Shown here: positions 1-12,000 of the stretch, one piece after another | How the letters are laid out: the number at the start of each line of letters is the position of its first letter | Position numbering within the stretch: the stretch's first letter is position 1 | Source: Acanthopleura granulata | Lineage: Eukaryota > Mollusca > Polyplacophora > Chitonida > Chitonidae | Reading direction: 5' to 3' | DNA length: 64,000 bases | NCBI GenBank assembly: GCA_016165875.1 | Contig: JABBOT010000009.1 | Coordinates: 13,768,370 to 13,832,369, forward strand | The notes under the pieces: model-generated | What the model saw: only the letters and a program-made list of their open reading frames with translations | Told to the model about the DNA's origin: nothing | The model's database searches: none | Program-made: the position numbers and the translations under genes

Positions 1-789
1 GTTACAGGTGGGAAGTATTAAGAGTTCTGTAGTTCGACAACCGAGGGTTACAGTGCTTTAACATAGCCATAGTGCGTTTGTTTTCTTGTGGCAAAAAAAT
101 TTTGGTCATGCAAACTTAAAACAGCAGTCTGGCTTATTGACTCATTACACAGACAACGTGAAGCAGTATGGCATGCTGTGGCATCTGCATGCATGTAGCA
201 GGATCAGAAAATGGGAGAATTTTATGTACGACTGCATCACACGTTCTTACACAATCCTCAGTTACACATGCATGCTCAGTCAGTTAAATCTCTTCTGAAC
301 ATTTCACTCTCAATGTTTTTTTTGTGTGAATTTGTGACTTTCCTTTTCAAGCTTTAGGTTTCATTCAACATGGCTGCCTTAATTAATATTCTGTTAAAAA
401 AAAATTAACAAAATAAAAGAAAGCTTCATTGCTCAGTTGTTTAATTCTAAGGTTCTTACAGATGTCAAACCGATAATGGGAAAATTTAGAAGGACTTAGA
501 AAATAGTTTTGTATATACAGGGTGTGTTGTAGGGTGGAATTCTTGTAAACCTTATCACACTGGCTTCGTGACAAGACCTACTGGGCATAGCTGCATGCAT
601 TTCTGTGACAAGGGATTACTACTAGTATAGATCAATCCACAGCTAAGCGATTGTATATTGTTAGCATAGTTTTCTACCTTGTACGCTGATACACTGACGC
701 TGAACCATGTACATCTACATCTGTCTCACCCGGCCCTTCCCTCACCCACCCCACCCTCCCCAAAATAAATTATTTTATTTTACACTAAA
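1..789. other. No gene recognised
   Basis: AT-rich sequence with short ORFs only, none resembling a known family and none flanked by convincing splice sites. It could be 3' UTR, intron or intergenic DNA of a neighbour lying outside the window. A pyrimidine/C-rich stretch lies around 725-765. Confidence 0.5.
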
Positions 790-961
790 AAGCCGCATGT
801 GGGAAGATCTACCAGCAACCTGTGGATGGTCGTGAGTTTCTCCCAGGCTCTGTCTGGTTTCCTCCCATCAAACTTTCTCAAACCATAATGCTGGCTGCTG
901 TCGTATAAGTGAAATATTCTTGAGTACGGCATAAAACACCAATCAAATAAATAAATAAATT
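790..961 (+). mobile_element. SINE, 5'-truncated copy
   Basis: Body and tail of the SINE family seen repeatedly in this window. It has the conserved stretch around TGGTCGTGAGTTTCTCCCAG, then CATAATGCTGGCTGCTGTCG, then TTCTTGAGTACGGC, and an (AAAT)n tail at about 945-961. The tRNA-like head is missing. Several substitutions and a short insertion relative to the copies at 4613 and 58626 show that it is old. Confidence 0.85.
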
Positions 962-3900
962 TGTAATAAAAAGAGAGAATCTAAAGTCCAGTATATAACA
1001 CATCTGCGTAATAAACAAAATTTCAACGGGCCTTGCCAGTGTCTAGGACTTGCAATACTTGTATACTGACATGGCAGTGATCATGCTGACTTGGCCAGCT
1101 CCTGACTTGAATACCTTCTCCATCCTAAACCCACAAAAGCAACAGGCTGTGAAACGCTCTGAAAAAAGTGTTTTAAGCGACAGTCATTCAAAAAAAAAGA
1201 GAAATGGAAGACATTTTGAAATGTCAATTATGTATGTTCATATATTAATGCCAATAAACAGAGAAAATTTTAAGCAGCTGTATTTAGGTCAAATTTATGT
1301 CTCTGACCTTGAAGTGTGTACTTGGCAGAACTAAATCAGCTTATTGCTTTCAAAGATACTGGGCAGTACATTTTTTTTATCAATCTTGTTTTATGTTTGA
1401 GCAATTTTGAAAATTGTGCACATACACAAGTGTGTTGCACCATGGAAAGAGTTTTTCACATCTGCCATAGGCCATTATCAGTGCTGAAAGTGTAAATAAA
1501 ATTTTGAAGGGCTAGCCTAAGTTGAAGTTAAAATTTCCCCTGCCCCCCTCCCCCTCCCCCAACCTCTTTCTTGTCACAGTGGTAACTAATGATGGCTGTG
1601 TAAATTTGTACTTCATATAGGATAAAGAATCTGCGCAGAAATTATCGTTTCCTCTTAATTGCTCTAATGCAGTAAAACTTCTCTTAGATCCTATGAAAAG
1701 CAGAATGGAAATAAATGAGGAAGGGGGTGAATTGAAATGGTTAAATTGTTTTATGTTAGATGTTTAAAGTAAAAACTTATTTTACTAATTTAATATATAT
1801 ATATTTTTTTTGTTTTTGCTTACTTTTTACATGCACTCTGCTTGCTTTCAAAGCACTATCCAGTTGTCACCATACTGTGTTAAACTGCAATGTTTTGCAC
1901 TGGCAGTCCCATGTTGGGGTGAAAATATAGTCAACAAATGGTTGTGTTCTCTGAAAAATGTATCGAGAATTTCTGACCTCTGGGAATTAGAACAAAATTG
2001 AAGCAATTAAGGGAAAAAATGCTATGATTAATTTTAGTTGGGAGGAGAGAGGGAGTGGGGGAACTGTTATTTATTTACTGTTCTTTTATGTTCATATTGT
2101 AGTATTTCAAAATAAATTGTCATGTACATGTGTCTCTGCTGAAGAGCTACTAGAAAGGAGAAGATAACTCTTGAAGCAATGTATGTTGAACCACATACAT
2201 GTGCACTTATTTCACTCAGCATGTACTGAATTAAATATGGGCGACTGTTGGTAGCTGTTTCACAAGGTCTAGGCCAGTGGAGCAGATGCTCTGGACCATC
2301 GAAAAAGTGTTAAGAAAGCCGAAAGTACGTGTAATAACTTCACATTTATGGGTACTGCTACTTGAAACTCCACAGCTCCTCTCGTGAATAACACTTGCTG
2401 CTGCACTATATTCTTAAAGTTATGTGGATATTAGAAAGGCTTTTTTTTGTTTGTTTTGAAGGTAAAGGGCGGCTGAAAAAATATCAGCAGCAAAAGGTTA
2501 TACTTCATGACTCTTTATGTTTGCCTCTAAAATGCATTTATTTAGGCCAATTATAAGGGTAACTACAGTAGATATCAACCATACATTGAAACCAGTGGTA
2601 AATCATGCTTCTTTTTGGCATTGTAAATGTATTAAAAGAAATGGCGATTTCACAAATCTGAACTGAGCGTGAATGTTGGCCATCACCATTTGTGACACTT
2701 GTTAGGTCACCCTGACTGTTAACACATGATTGAAGTGAGTTTGTTCAGATTCCATATGTTGTTGCCTTTCCTAAAATGTAACCACGGATAATTTTCCATG
2801 TGGTGGATTTTTCTGTGAGGAAGATGATGCAGAAAGTGTATTAACATAACCTAGATGACAGACTTGTGTGGAATTTTGAATCCATATTTATGAATTTCAT
2901 TGCATTTAAGTTTTCCATCCGATACAAAACACATTAGCTATAAAGTAAAATTTGAAATGGCTTGCACTCTTTTTATTGCTAAAGGAGTTTTTAAGGAAAA
3001 AATTGTAACAAAATGAGTAGCATCGTCTGGTATAACATGGTGGCTTATTGATGTGTGAAAGTGTTAACACTGGCAGTTCTCATGTGACTAAACGAGTGTT
3101 TTTAACATGTGTAGCATAAAACTGTAAGCATGTTGAAAATGATTCTGGAGTATTTCAAGGTAATAGATGATAATCCAGATAAGTGACCCATACAAACATG
3201 TGTGTACCTCATTTTTACCATTTAATCTGTATTTACATGTATGTTAACCTGGTTCTCTTGCATTGTTCATGTACCAGTAATTCAAAAGAGATCTGCAAGT
3301 TCTCATTGGTTGATTTTGAAAAGCTGTTATATATAACCCAGGCTCTTTTGATTGGTGAATCATATCTTACAGGCCAGTTGATTGGTTAATTTTTTAACCA
3401 CTACTGGTAACAATCCAATGATTATTGGTGAACCCTCTCTGGTCAGATCATTGCAAATTTGGTCTTTATTTTTATACCCTTTAGATTTATGCTGATGTGG
3501 ACGCAATCTGGTGAAATCGTATTAACAGGAATTTGAAGGGGGGAAATATAAAAATGCAGATGTTGTAAATGTTTCTTCCCGGTACATGCAGGTTTTGTCT
3601 TCTGCCTCAGCCTGAGAGTGTCTGTTATATCGTCACACCCCAGTTGATTTACATCAGAAGGTGTATAGGCTACCATGTAGTTCTGATGCTCAACTTCAAC
3701 AACAACAAAAAAGTGTTACGGTTTTGTTTTTTCAAATCTCAAAGAGTGGAAAATATGTACTTTTTTTGCATTGGTTGAAAAAGCAAAATAAATGAAACAA
3801 AGTACTTTGTGATGTGTTGTTACTCTTTTCTTGGCACCGTACTGTAAGTTTTCCATGATACATCTCCATGATACAGTTTTCATGACATACATATACCTAC

Positions 3901-4600
3901 GGGGACTCACAGATGAGGGCATTCAGATAGTTTCAGTGGAGTCTTGCCGTAGTTCTGAAAAAATATATTGTTTACGATGTTTTTGTCAGCTCATTTTGCA
4001 GATTTTAAATTTTGTGTAGATTGATTACCCAAGTTGTCTATTGTGTAAGCTGTGAAGTGCACCCAGACAGGGTGATTTCACCTCCACAAATTAATGGGTT
4101 AGTAAATTCCCTTTAAGGTGTATAGGTGGAAGCAATATGTGGGTGTTGCCGCTTGTAGCACCCTTAAGACAGTTTTACTTGAAGTTTTGGAGATCACTTT
4201 GGTTTGACAAATATAGGGTATATGTTGAGTTTGGGCTTGTAAGTAAAATCAGCATGTCACATCAGTGAAATTACTTGACAAAGACAGTGGTTAATGTCTT
4301 GTGGAATATGGTGTAAATCAATCCCTGTATGCACATGGGCAAATATGGATTATATGCCACTACTTGTAACTCTCACTGGTGAGTGGTGTAGGATTTGGTT
4401 TTAAACAAGGGAACTGCATTTCACAAGTAACAGGAGGCTGTGGTTCAGCCTCTGCTTAGGACACGGAATTTCTGCATTTCGTGGTCTTTGCTCTTGGGGC
4501 ATTGATGACAAAATTCGTACGTGTAGTTTTTTTTATTGAGGCTTTGTGAAGTACTCAAAGTGCAAGATGTATTTCACTTATGTGACAGCAGTCCTGGTAA
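962..4600. other. Long stretch without a recognisable gene
   Basis: No ORF here resembles a known protein and no exon chain could be built on either strand. It contains several AATAAA-like words (for example near 2112 and 3789) and long T/A runs, compatible with the 3' UTR or an intron of a plus-strand gene starting outside the window, but this is not demonstrable. Several ATTGG/CCAAT words cluster at 3300-3435. Confidence 0.4.
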
Positions 4601-4612
4601 TGGGTGGAGGAA

Positions 4613-4884
4613 TTTTATTTTATTTATTCATTTGATTGGTGTTTTACGCCGTACTCAAGAATATTTCACTTACACGACGGCGGCCAGCATTATGGTGGGA
4701 GGAAACCGAGCAGAGCCCAGAGGAAACCCACGACCATCCTCAGGTTGCTGGCAGATCTTCCCACATATGGCTGGGGAGGAAGCCAGCATGAACTGGTCTT
4801 GGACTCACAGCGACCGCATTGGTGGGAGGCTTCGGGTTATAGTGCTGCGATAGCGCGCTACCCGGCTGAGCCACGGAGGCCCCT
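4613..4884 (-). mobile_element. Full-length tRNA-derived SINE with target-site duplication
   Basis: On the minus strand the element begins with a tRNA-like head (GCCTCCGTGGCTCAGCCGGG, followed by a box-B-like segment near the serine/lysine-type GAGTTCAAG position, here degraded). It continues through the conserved body and ends in an (AAAT)n tail next to ACACCAATCAAAT. The flanks are a perfect 12-bp target-site duplication, TGGGTGGAGGAA, at 4601-4612 and 4885-4896. That shows insertion by target-primed reverse transcription. It lies 1.16 kb beyond the THOC6 stop codon. The family resembles bivalve V-type SINEs; I cannot verify the family name. Confidence 0.93.
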
Positions 4885-4896
4885 TGGGTGGAGGAA

Positions 4897-6047
4897 ATCC
4901 TGACTCCTAACTAAATAAGGCATCGGTGTTGCCTACATCAATGGCCCTCTTCCAGTAAGAACCTTAGCTTACAGGTCAGGAAAAGAAACTCAGCGTAAGA
5001 GACAACGGGTCTCATTATAGCTTAGCGACCAAATCAGCAGCACTTGTGACATGACACCATTGACCAGTCACATTGCCACGTGCTACTATCCAGCCTTGGC
5101 TACACTGTCATGGTGTCAGGTACATAATGATGTATGTCATCTAAAGTCCGGCTTGTAAAAATGCACTTTCAGAGGTGCATGAAGGCCTTAAAAGGATACT
5201 GCTGATACCAACATTTATGTTTCTGTGACAAGGAATTAATCAAACTTCTTATAAGGTGGATGAATTGATCAGAACCACACAAAAATGTCACTTGAAAAAA
5301 GTTTGAAAAAAGTGCAACTTCAGATGAAGGGACACCTGTGATGGAGGATTGGTTACAGGTGTTCACGCTACAGGAACACTCAAGACGAAGGATTGGTGTA
5401 CATGCCATAGGAACAACCCTGACAGAGGATGGGTTACCTTAGTAGCAAACAGTTCTGGAGCCAAGATTTTTGAGCTCTACCCTAAATGACGACACAGCTT
5501 GAACAACATTATGTCACAAACATGTATCCACTGTGTCTGTGGCTAAATGAAAGCCTTACTTTAAAGAGACACAGAATTGATGATGACTAGCAGACAGTGA
5601 AGGTTCTTGGACTGGCGTCTGCAGCCTTGGTCACGCTTAAATAAATGTGCCATACCTAAAATTCAGCTTAGTCTAGGCATAACCTGGACTTGCCTATCTC
5701 TCACAGCAGCCTATCACAATTCATTCCATATCCATTTTAATGTGCTTGAGGTAGGTAGGTATTTAATGAATATTTCACAAAAGTATACATTTATATCACT
5801 GTTATCTTTTTTGCCTGGTTAGGAAGCCTAGACACTGAAGTGAAAACTGTGACACGAAGTTACCATATCACATCCGGGAAACGAAATTTGGCTGCCTCAC
5901 AGGAAAACCAAGTCAAATCCCTGCTCATTTTCATACTTGTAAAAAAAATCATAAATAAGCCACAAAATTCGTACGTGCTACATGAACAAAAGTTTAATGA
6001 CATTTTTATGTACATGAAATGAGGATGAAACAATCAAGATGGGCTCC
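4897..6047. other. 3' flank / 3' UTR of THOC6
   Basis: This is downstream of the THOC6 stop (minus strand). A minus-strand ATTAAA (plus strand TTTAAT, 5993-5998) about 50 bases beyond the stop is the nearest candidate polyadenylation signal, so the 3' UTR may be short. The rest shows no recognisable coding sequence. Confidence 0.4.
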
Positions 6048-9000
6048 TCAAGGTGAACCAAATGTCAGTGAAAATGCTGTGTAGCCAAAGTTAGTACACA
6101 CATCCAGCTTGGGACTGCAGCCTGCCACACTGAGGACCTGGAAAGTGAATGAGAGTTGATGGCCAAGTGTGGGTGAAAATATTCACCTAGTGCACGACAG
6201 TGTATCATTTCCAAATATGTGGTAAAAATAGCCCACAAAGTCAAATCATTAATTACATGCACATGTACATTTGCAACACAAGTTAACTTGTGGCCGTGTG
6301 ACTGTGATTGGCCAGCTTACCTTGTGGTTCTGTGACTATGTGACTGACCAGCTTACCTTGTGGTTCTGTGACTGTGTGATTGACCAGCTTACCTTGTGGT
6401 TCTGTGACTGAGTGACTGACCAGCTTACCTTGTGGTTCTGACTATGTGACTGACCAGCTTACCTTGTGGTTCTGACTATGTGACTGACCAGCTTATCTTG
6501 TGGTTCTGTGACTGTGTGATTGACCAGCTTACCTTGCGGTTCTGTGACTATGTGACTGACCAGCTTACCTTGTGGTTCTGTGACTGTGTGATTGACCAGC
6601 TTACCTTGTGGTTCTGTGACTGTGTGACTGACCAGCTTACCTCGTGGTTCTGTGACTGTGTGACTGACCAGCTTACCTTGTGGTTCTGTGACTGTGTGAC
6701 TGACCAGCTTACCTTGTGGTTCTGTGACTATGTGACTGACCAGCTTACCTTGTGGTTCTGTGACTGTGTGATTGACCAGCTTACCTTGTGGTTCTGTGAC
6801 TGAGTGACTGACCAGCTTACCTTGTGGTTCTGACTATGTGACTGACCAGCTTACCTTGTGGTTCTGTGACTGTGTGATTGACCAGCTTACCTTGCGGTTC
6901 TGTGACTATGTGACTGACCAGCTTACCTTGCGGTTCTGTGACTGTGTGACTGACCAGCTTACCTTGTGGTTCTGTGACTATGTGACTGACCAGCTTACCT
7001 CGTGGTTCTGTGACTGTGTGACTGACCAGCTTACCTTGTGGTTCTGTGACTGAGTGTTGATGGCTATGCTGAAGACGCTGGTTGGTACACAAGGCACCTG
7101 GGCTTTGATGTCACCGTTGACAAACCAGTGGTTGATTTTTGGCTCACTCCCACCTGATATCACCTGTGGGCAAAATCATCAAGTTCATGAAAATATCCAT
7201 ATATTACAACGAAAAATTCTGCAGGAGAATATCATAAAAACAATGAAATCATAATTTGAAAAAGAAAGAAAATGTTAAAACATGTTCAATCATGAAATTA
7301 ATGTTTACATATCTGATAACTTATAGGTATGACATGCTTATCATTCATGCATATGACAGCTGTCAGGCTGATGGTAGAAGAAAGCGGCTCGAGGTGAAAA
7401 CAATCCGAAATCCTCTGGTATCTGACAAACCTCCTGACAAAGTCTCAGATGAACATCTGAAAGTTAGATCTGATCCCTTATAAATGCATTACACGTAGGT
7501 TGCTCTTATATATATGATAACTATCATTTACAAACATTGTTTTCGAAACAGAGTATGCCAAAAAAAAATGCCACATACACCCCCTCCTGCCCACCACATC
7601 TTAAAATATTGATAATTGTACACAAGCTAATTTTTTGGCAAACTTCTTGGAGAAAAAGGTAACACTGAGTCTGCCTTTGTAAAGCTTATGAGTACATGTA
7701 CCTGGAGCTCTTAACATCTAATTCCATCGTACTAGTACATGAAGTTGTATACAGCTCAGACTTGTAACCACGATGTGTCTTGACACATCATCAAGGTGGC
7801 ATGAAACCATCACCATTCACCCATTCATTCATGCGCGCATTCTTCAAAGACACAGGTAAGGCGTAAATAAACTCACCGTGTCCTCATAAAACATCACATG
7901 TTGCTGGCAGGCTCCTGGGGTGTTGAAAACTGTGGTGGAGGACAGAGAGCGGAGGTGCCAGGCAGAGAGTTTAGGGCCTCCTCCACAAATCTGGGAACAT
8001 CACGTAAATGGTCAACGTTTGATGTACATAAACATCGATTCTAATGGTCTAAACAGGACAGCATAATATTATGAACAGGTGTTCTTCTAACTAGTACAGC
8101 AACAGCTTTCACAACCAAAATTATGTAGCTTGCAAGAGAGTTTTCGGCAACTTTGTAACATTAGTCCTTGATAATTACAAAACTGAACTTTGAGCCGTTA
8201 TGTTTGTTAATGAATACTTCCTAAATACATGTTGAAAAATTGAAGAAAACTTGAAAATTTATGTTTCCATCCAAAAAAAAAAAAATGTAGTTAACAATAA
8301 GCTCCTGTAGGGGATTCACAAAGTGTTTGTATTCAAGGAAAATAAAATATAAAAATACAATGATGGTTTGAAAACTAATATGGAGACTAACTGGAGTCTT
8401 TCGTTTGATTTTTGTCCTACAAACCCTAATTTTTGTGGGCTCATTTTCAGTTTACTGAATGCCATGAGCAGTTCTCAATCTTACCAGCCAATCAGCACTG
8501 GGATCCACAGCCACACAGCCAAGCCAACGTCCAAACTCTGGTCGAGCACAAACCTAGCACGGAGAGATAGAAAGAATGAACATTATGAACAGACTAATGA
8601 CTGAGTGTTTTACGGCTCTAGGTTTTACAAACACAGTACAAACAAGGCTCTCTTTCTGTAGACTTTGTCTTTCTTTTGAACAGCCCTCTCAAAATCTGAC
8701 CAGTCTGTACAGTGCAAGAGCCTTTCCATAAAATTCGGAGACACCAAAAAAAAAAAAAAAAAAACAAACATGTACATGGGCAAAGTCAAGGTCATAAAGA
8801 ATGATTTGTTCTGACAGACTGGTATTTTCTATGAAAGCATTTAGTCTCCATGGGTGGCATTGGGAAAGTGGAGTGCCAATAGTAAACCACCCACCTTTGT
8901 AACTGATGAACAGGTGCTGGTGACATCACAGAAGAAACAGATGTCTTCTCGGGTGGTAGAAATATCTCACCCTTGATTTTCCTCATGTGGGTGTTTTTGC

Positions 9001-12000
9001 TTACTTTGAACTGTGATATCTTGGTTGTCATACATCAAAAAAATATAAGGTGACGTTTTTTGAACTATGAATAGGATTCTTTATCGATACATATCTACAT
9101 GGGATGATGCGTGTATTGATTGTCACCCACCAAGCCTTGTGAAAGACAGGCAATCTCCATCTGAACTTCATGTAAGGCAAAATTACAATGCCGTCAACCA
9201 CTTGTTACTACCAAAGACACAAAAACTGTGGAGGCAGGAAATGTTGTGTGTACAGTTAAATGTGTCATGTGGGTTAAGTCTTTATTTTTATTTGTTGGAT
9301 TAGTTGATACTTATTGAACTTTAAAAGGAAAAGACAACACCAGATTAAATGTATATATGCATCCATAAAGAATCCTATTCATAGTTAAAGAAACGTCACC
9401 TTATATTTTTGTGTTGCATGATAACCACGATATCACAGTTCAAAGTACGCAAAAACACCCACGTGAGGAAAAAATCAAGGGCGAGATATTTCCACCACCC
9501 AAGAAGACATCTGTTTCTGCTGTGACATCACCAGTACCTGGGTCAGCACTCTGCCATATAGAAGTAGTGTTAAATCAGCCGGTTTCCTTGTGATTACGAG
9601 GCAACTGTGATATACTTTAAAGCCATTTTCAACGAGAATGGGGTAGTGGAATACGTCTGGGGTTGTTCTCCAAGGTCTCAACAAGGGAGGCACAGTGCAC
9701 CTTCTTTGATTGTAAGAATAAAGGGGATTTTTATTCACACAAAGGAGTGTCTTGTCCCTAATACTGAAGAGCACAGGTACGGGTGACACAAAATCATGTT
9801 TCCGGTTTCTCTAAAATGGCGTATCCTATGACCTCATGAGAATTCCAGATAAAATGAAGATTTACAAGTTAGGAGTTACCAAGCCCGTCATAAAACATGC
9901 CTATGCCCGTTTAGGTCTGTATGGGCCCCTCTTCTGAATTAACTTTGGTTATATTTTTTGTTGTCTCTTCCATTAAACATTACTTACGTGACACTGAGAC
10001 TGACACAGAGTCTGACTGAAAAGAGCTCTAAACTCACAAATCTACACTCCCCCAATCTACGTGTGCATGTATAGCTCACATTACCTCATTTTTGTAAGGT
10101 TCTATCACATGGGTTGCCTCCCCTCCTGCTCGGCTGTCTGAAAATGTAAGCGTTCATATTTAAATTGGATTCTCTGGGGCCCAGTGATCAAAGGCCACTC
10201 ACTAATGTAATACTGTATATCAAGACTGTATCAGGTGTATACCAATTATCAGAAAAAAAATTGCAATGCCCTGTTTAGATTTATCAATGGGAGTGTTTTG
10301 TGAGTGATTTGTGGGTGTGGCACTACTGACCCCAGAGCCTGACAGTGCCATCCTCAGAGGCTGACACACACTGCGACTCCTGCCCCTCCCCCTTCACACA
10401 CACACTGTGGACGTAGTCTTCATGGCCCTTCAGCTGGCTCTGACAAAACAAAGGCATCAGGCATTAACAGCAGGAATAAATAACCTCGTGTTTCATTTAT
10501 TTACATGTATTTATTTGATTGGTGTTATGTAATGGCAGTCAGTGTAGTGTTCACTCTCGAATTTAACCAGACAATCTCAAATGCAGACAGCCTTCGGTTC
10601 ATACTTTGCAAGATGTTCCATTTACTCACTTGTCATCATGAATACATACCGTAAGTAGCAAAAGTGGTGCTTAAAAACACATGGAATGGTGTCGATTCTT
10701 GTCTATGGGTGGAATACATCAGAATGGCAGGAGTAAGCCACTGCCCTAGCTTGGCTACATATCTGACAAAACTCCTAACTTAAGAGTGTAGCCAAGGTTC
10801 GAGAGATGGATTTGAACGTGCAACCTCACTGGTAAAGAGCTAGATAGTCATAGTGAGCCAGCACTTTACCCTTGAAGAACTTCACAAGAAAATGTAGACT
10901 GTTAGTTGGTTTTGTCTGTTTGCTTTAGCATCACTTTGAACCGATGAATTTGGTCACAGGTCTCCTTGCAGAAGTCGACATATTTTATTGCTGGCTCAAC
11001 ATGCCAAGCCCCAGACACCTCAACCAGTACCAGTTTTCTGACATCAAGCCTACACAGACTTCATACCATAAATTATTCACAGCCTAAAACCTGGTAGGAC
11101 AGCAATATGTGAATGGAACACCAAAAATATTTTGTCACATGGACTTCACACAATTAAGTTGAAGAGAAAATTTACTGTAGCCACATTTGAACTCCCAGTA
11201 ACTGGTCAGCCTAACCCTCAGCAAAACTTTTATGCCAGTCTCACCAGTAAAGTTCCCGACTCCAGGTCCCAGATGTACACATTGTTGTCCCCGCAGCCAG
11301 CATACAAGCGTGTCACACCATCCTGGGACACAGCAGAAACAACACACACATACAGGTACACGAACAGAGCATTTTTACACGACAATTCACAATTTCTTGA
11401 CTGAATCTGAGCACACATTTTATGGGTATCAAAAAACCTGCCTGCATTCTACTCTGATCTTTACACCATGTTTGATGTTGAATTTATTTATTGATTTATT
11501 TGATTGGTGCTTTACACCGCACTCAAGAAGATTTCACTTTCACGGGCATGTATCATGGTGGGAGGAAACCGAGCAGAGTCAGGGGAAACCCACAACGATC
11601 AGCAGGTTGCCAGCGGACCTTCCCACGTACGACCGCAAAGGAAGCCAGCGTGAGCTGGACTTGAACTAAAAGCGAAACAACATAACAATAAAATTCATAA
11701 CAACACGCTGTGCATGCAGAGGCGTGTTGTATTGCTTCCCCTGTGCCTCACTCACCTGGATTGACAATACTAGGGAGTTGATTTCGGGTTCTGTAAAACT
11801 GTTCCTGAAATGAGAAATCAAGGAGGCTGGGGAAAGGCTTCAATGTCAGAAACATTATCAGAAAACACTTATTCTTCCCAACGAAACAAATTCGATTCTC
11901 ACCCTGATGGGCATGTCCATTCTCTGAGTGATAGTTTTATACTATGACACTTTTATCACCAGCTTTTTCCTCCTCATTTCTTTTTCTTACATTTCACACA

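Noticed and set aside
3300..3435. Cluster of CCAAT/ATTGG words as a promoter
   Set aside because: No transcription unit can be attached to it, and such words are frequent in AT-rich DNA.
4613..4884. tRNA genes in SINE heads
   Set aside because: Box A- and B-like segments belong to SINE heads followed by SINE body and (AAAT)n tails; no complete cloverleaf tRNA is present.
6480..7053. Cysteine-rich repeat proteins on the plus strand (LTLWFCDCVTDQ-type)
   Set aside because: They are translations of the 36-bp splice-donor minisatellite on the strand opposite to THOC6; frames change with unit variants.
6281..7053. CRISPR-like array
   Set aside because: Units are contiguous with no unique spacers, the context is eukaryotic, and the unit equals a splice junction. 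The same applies to 14941-15240.
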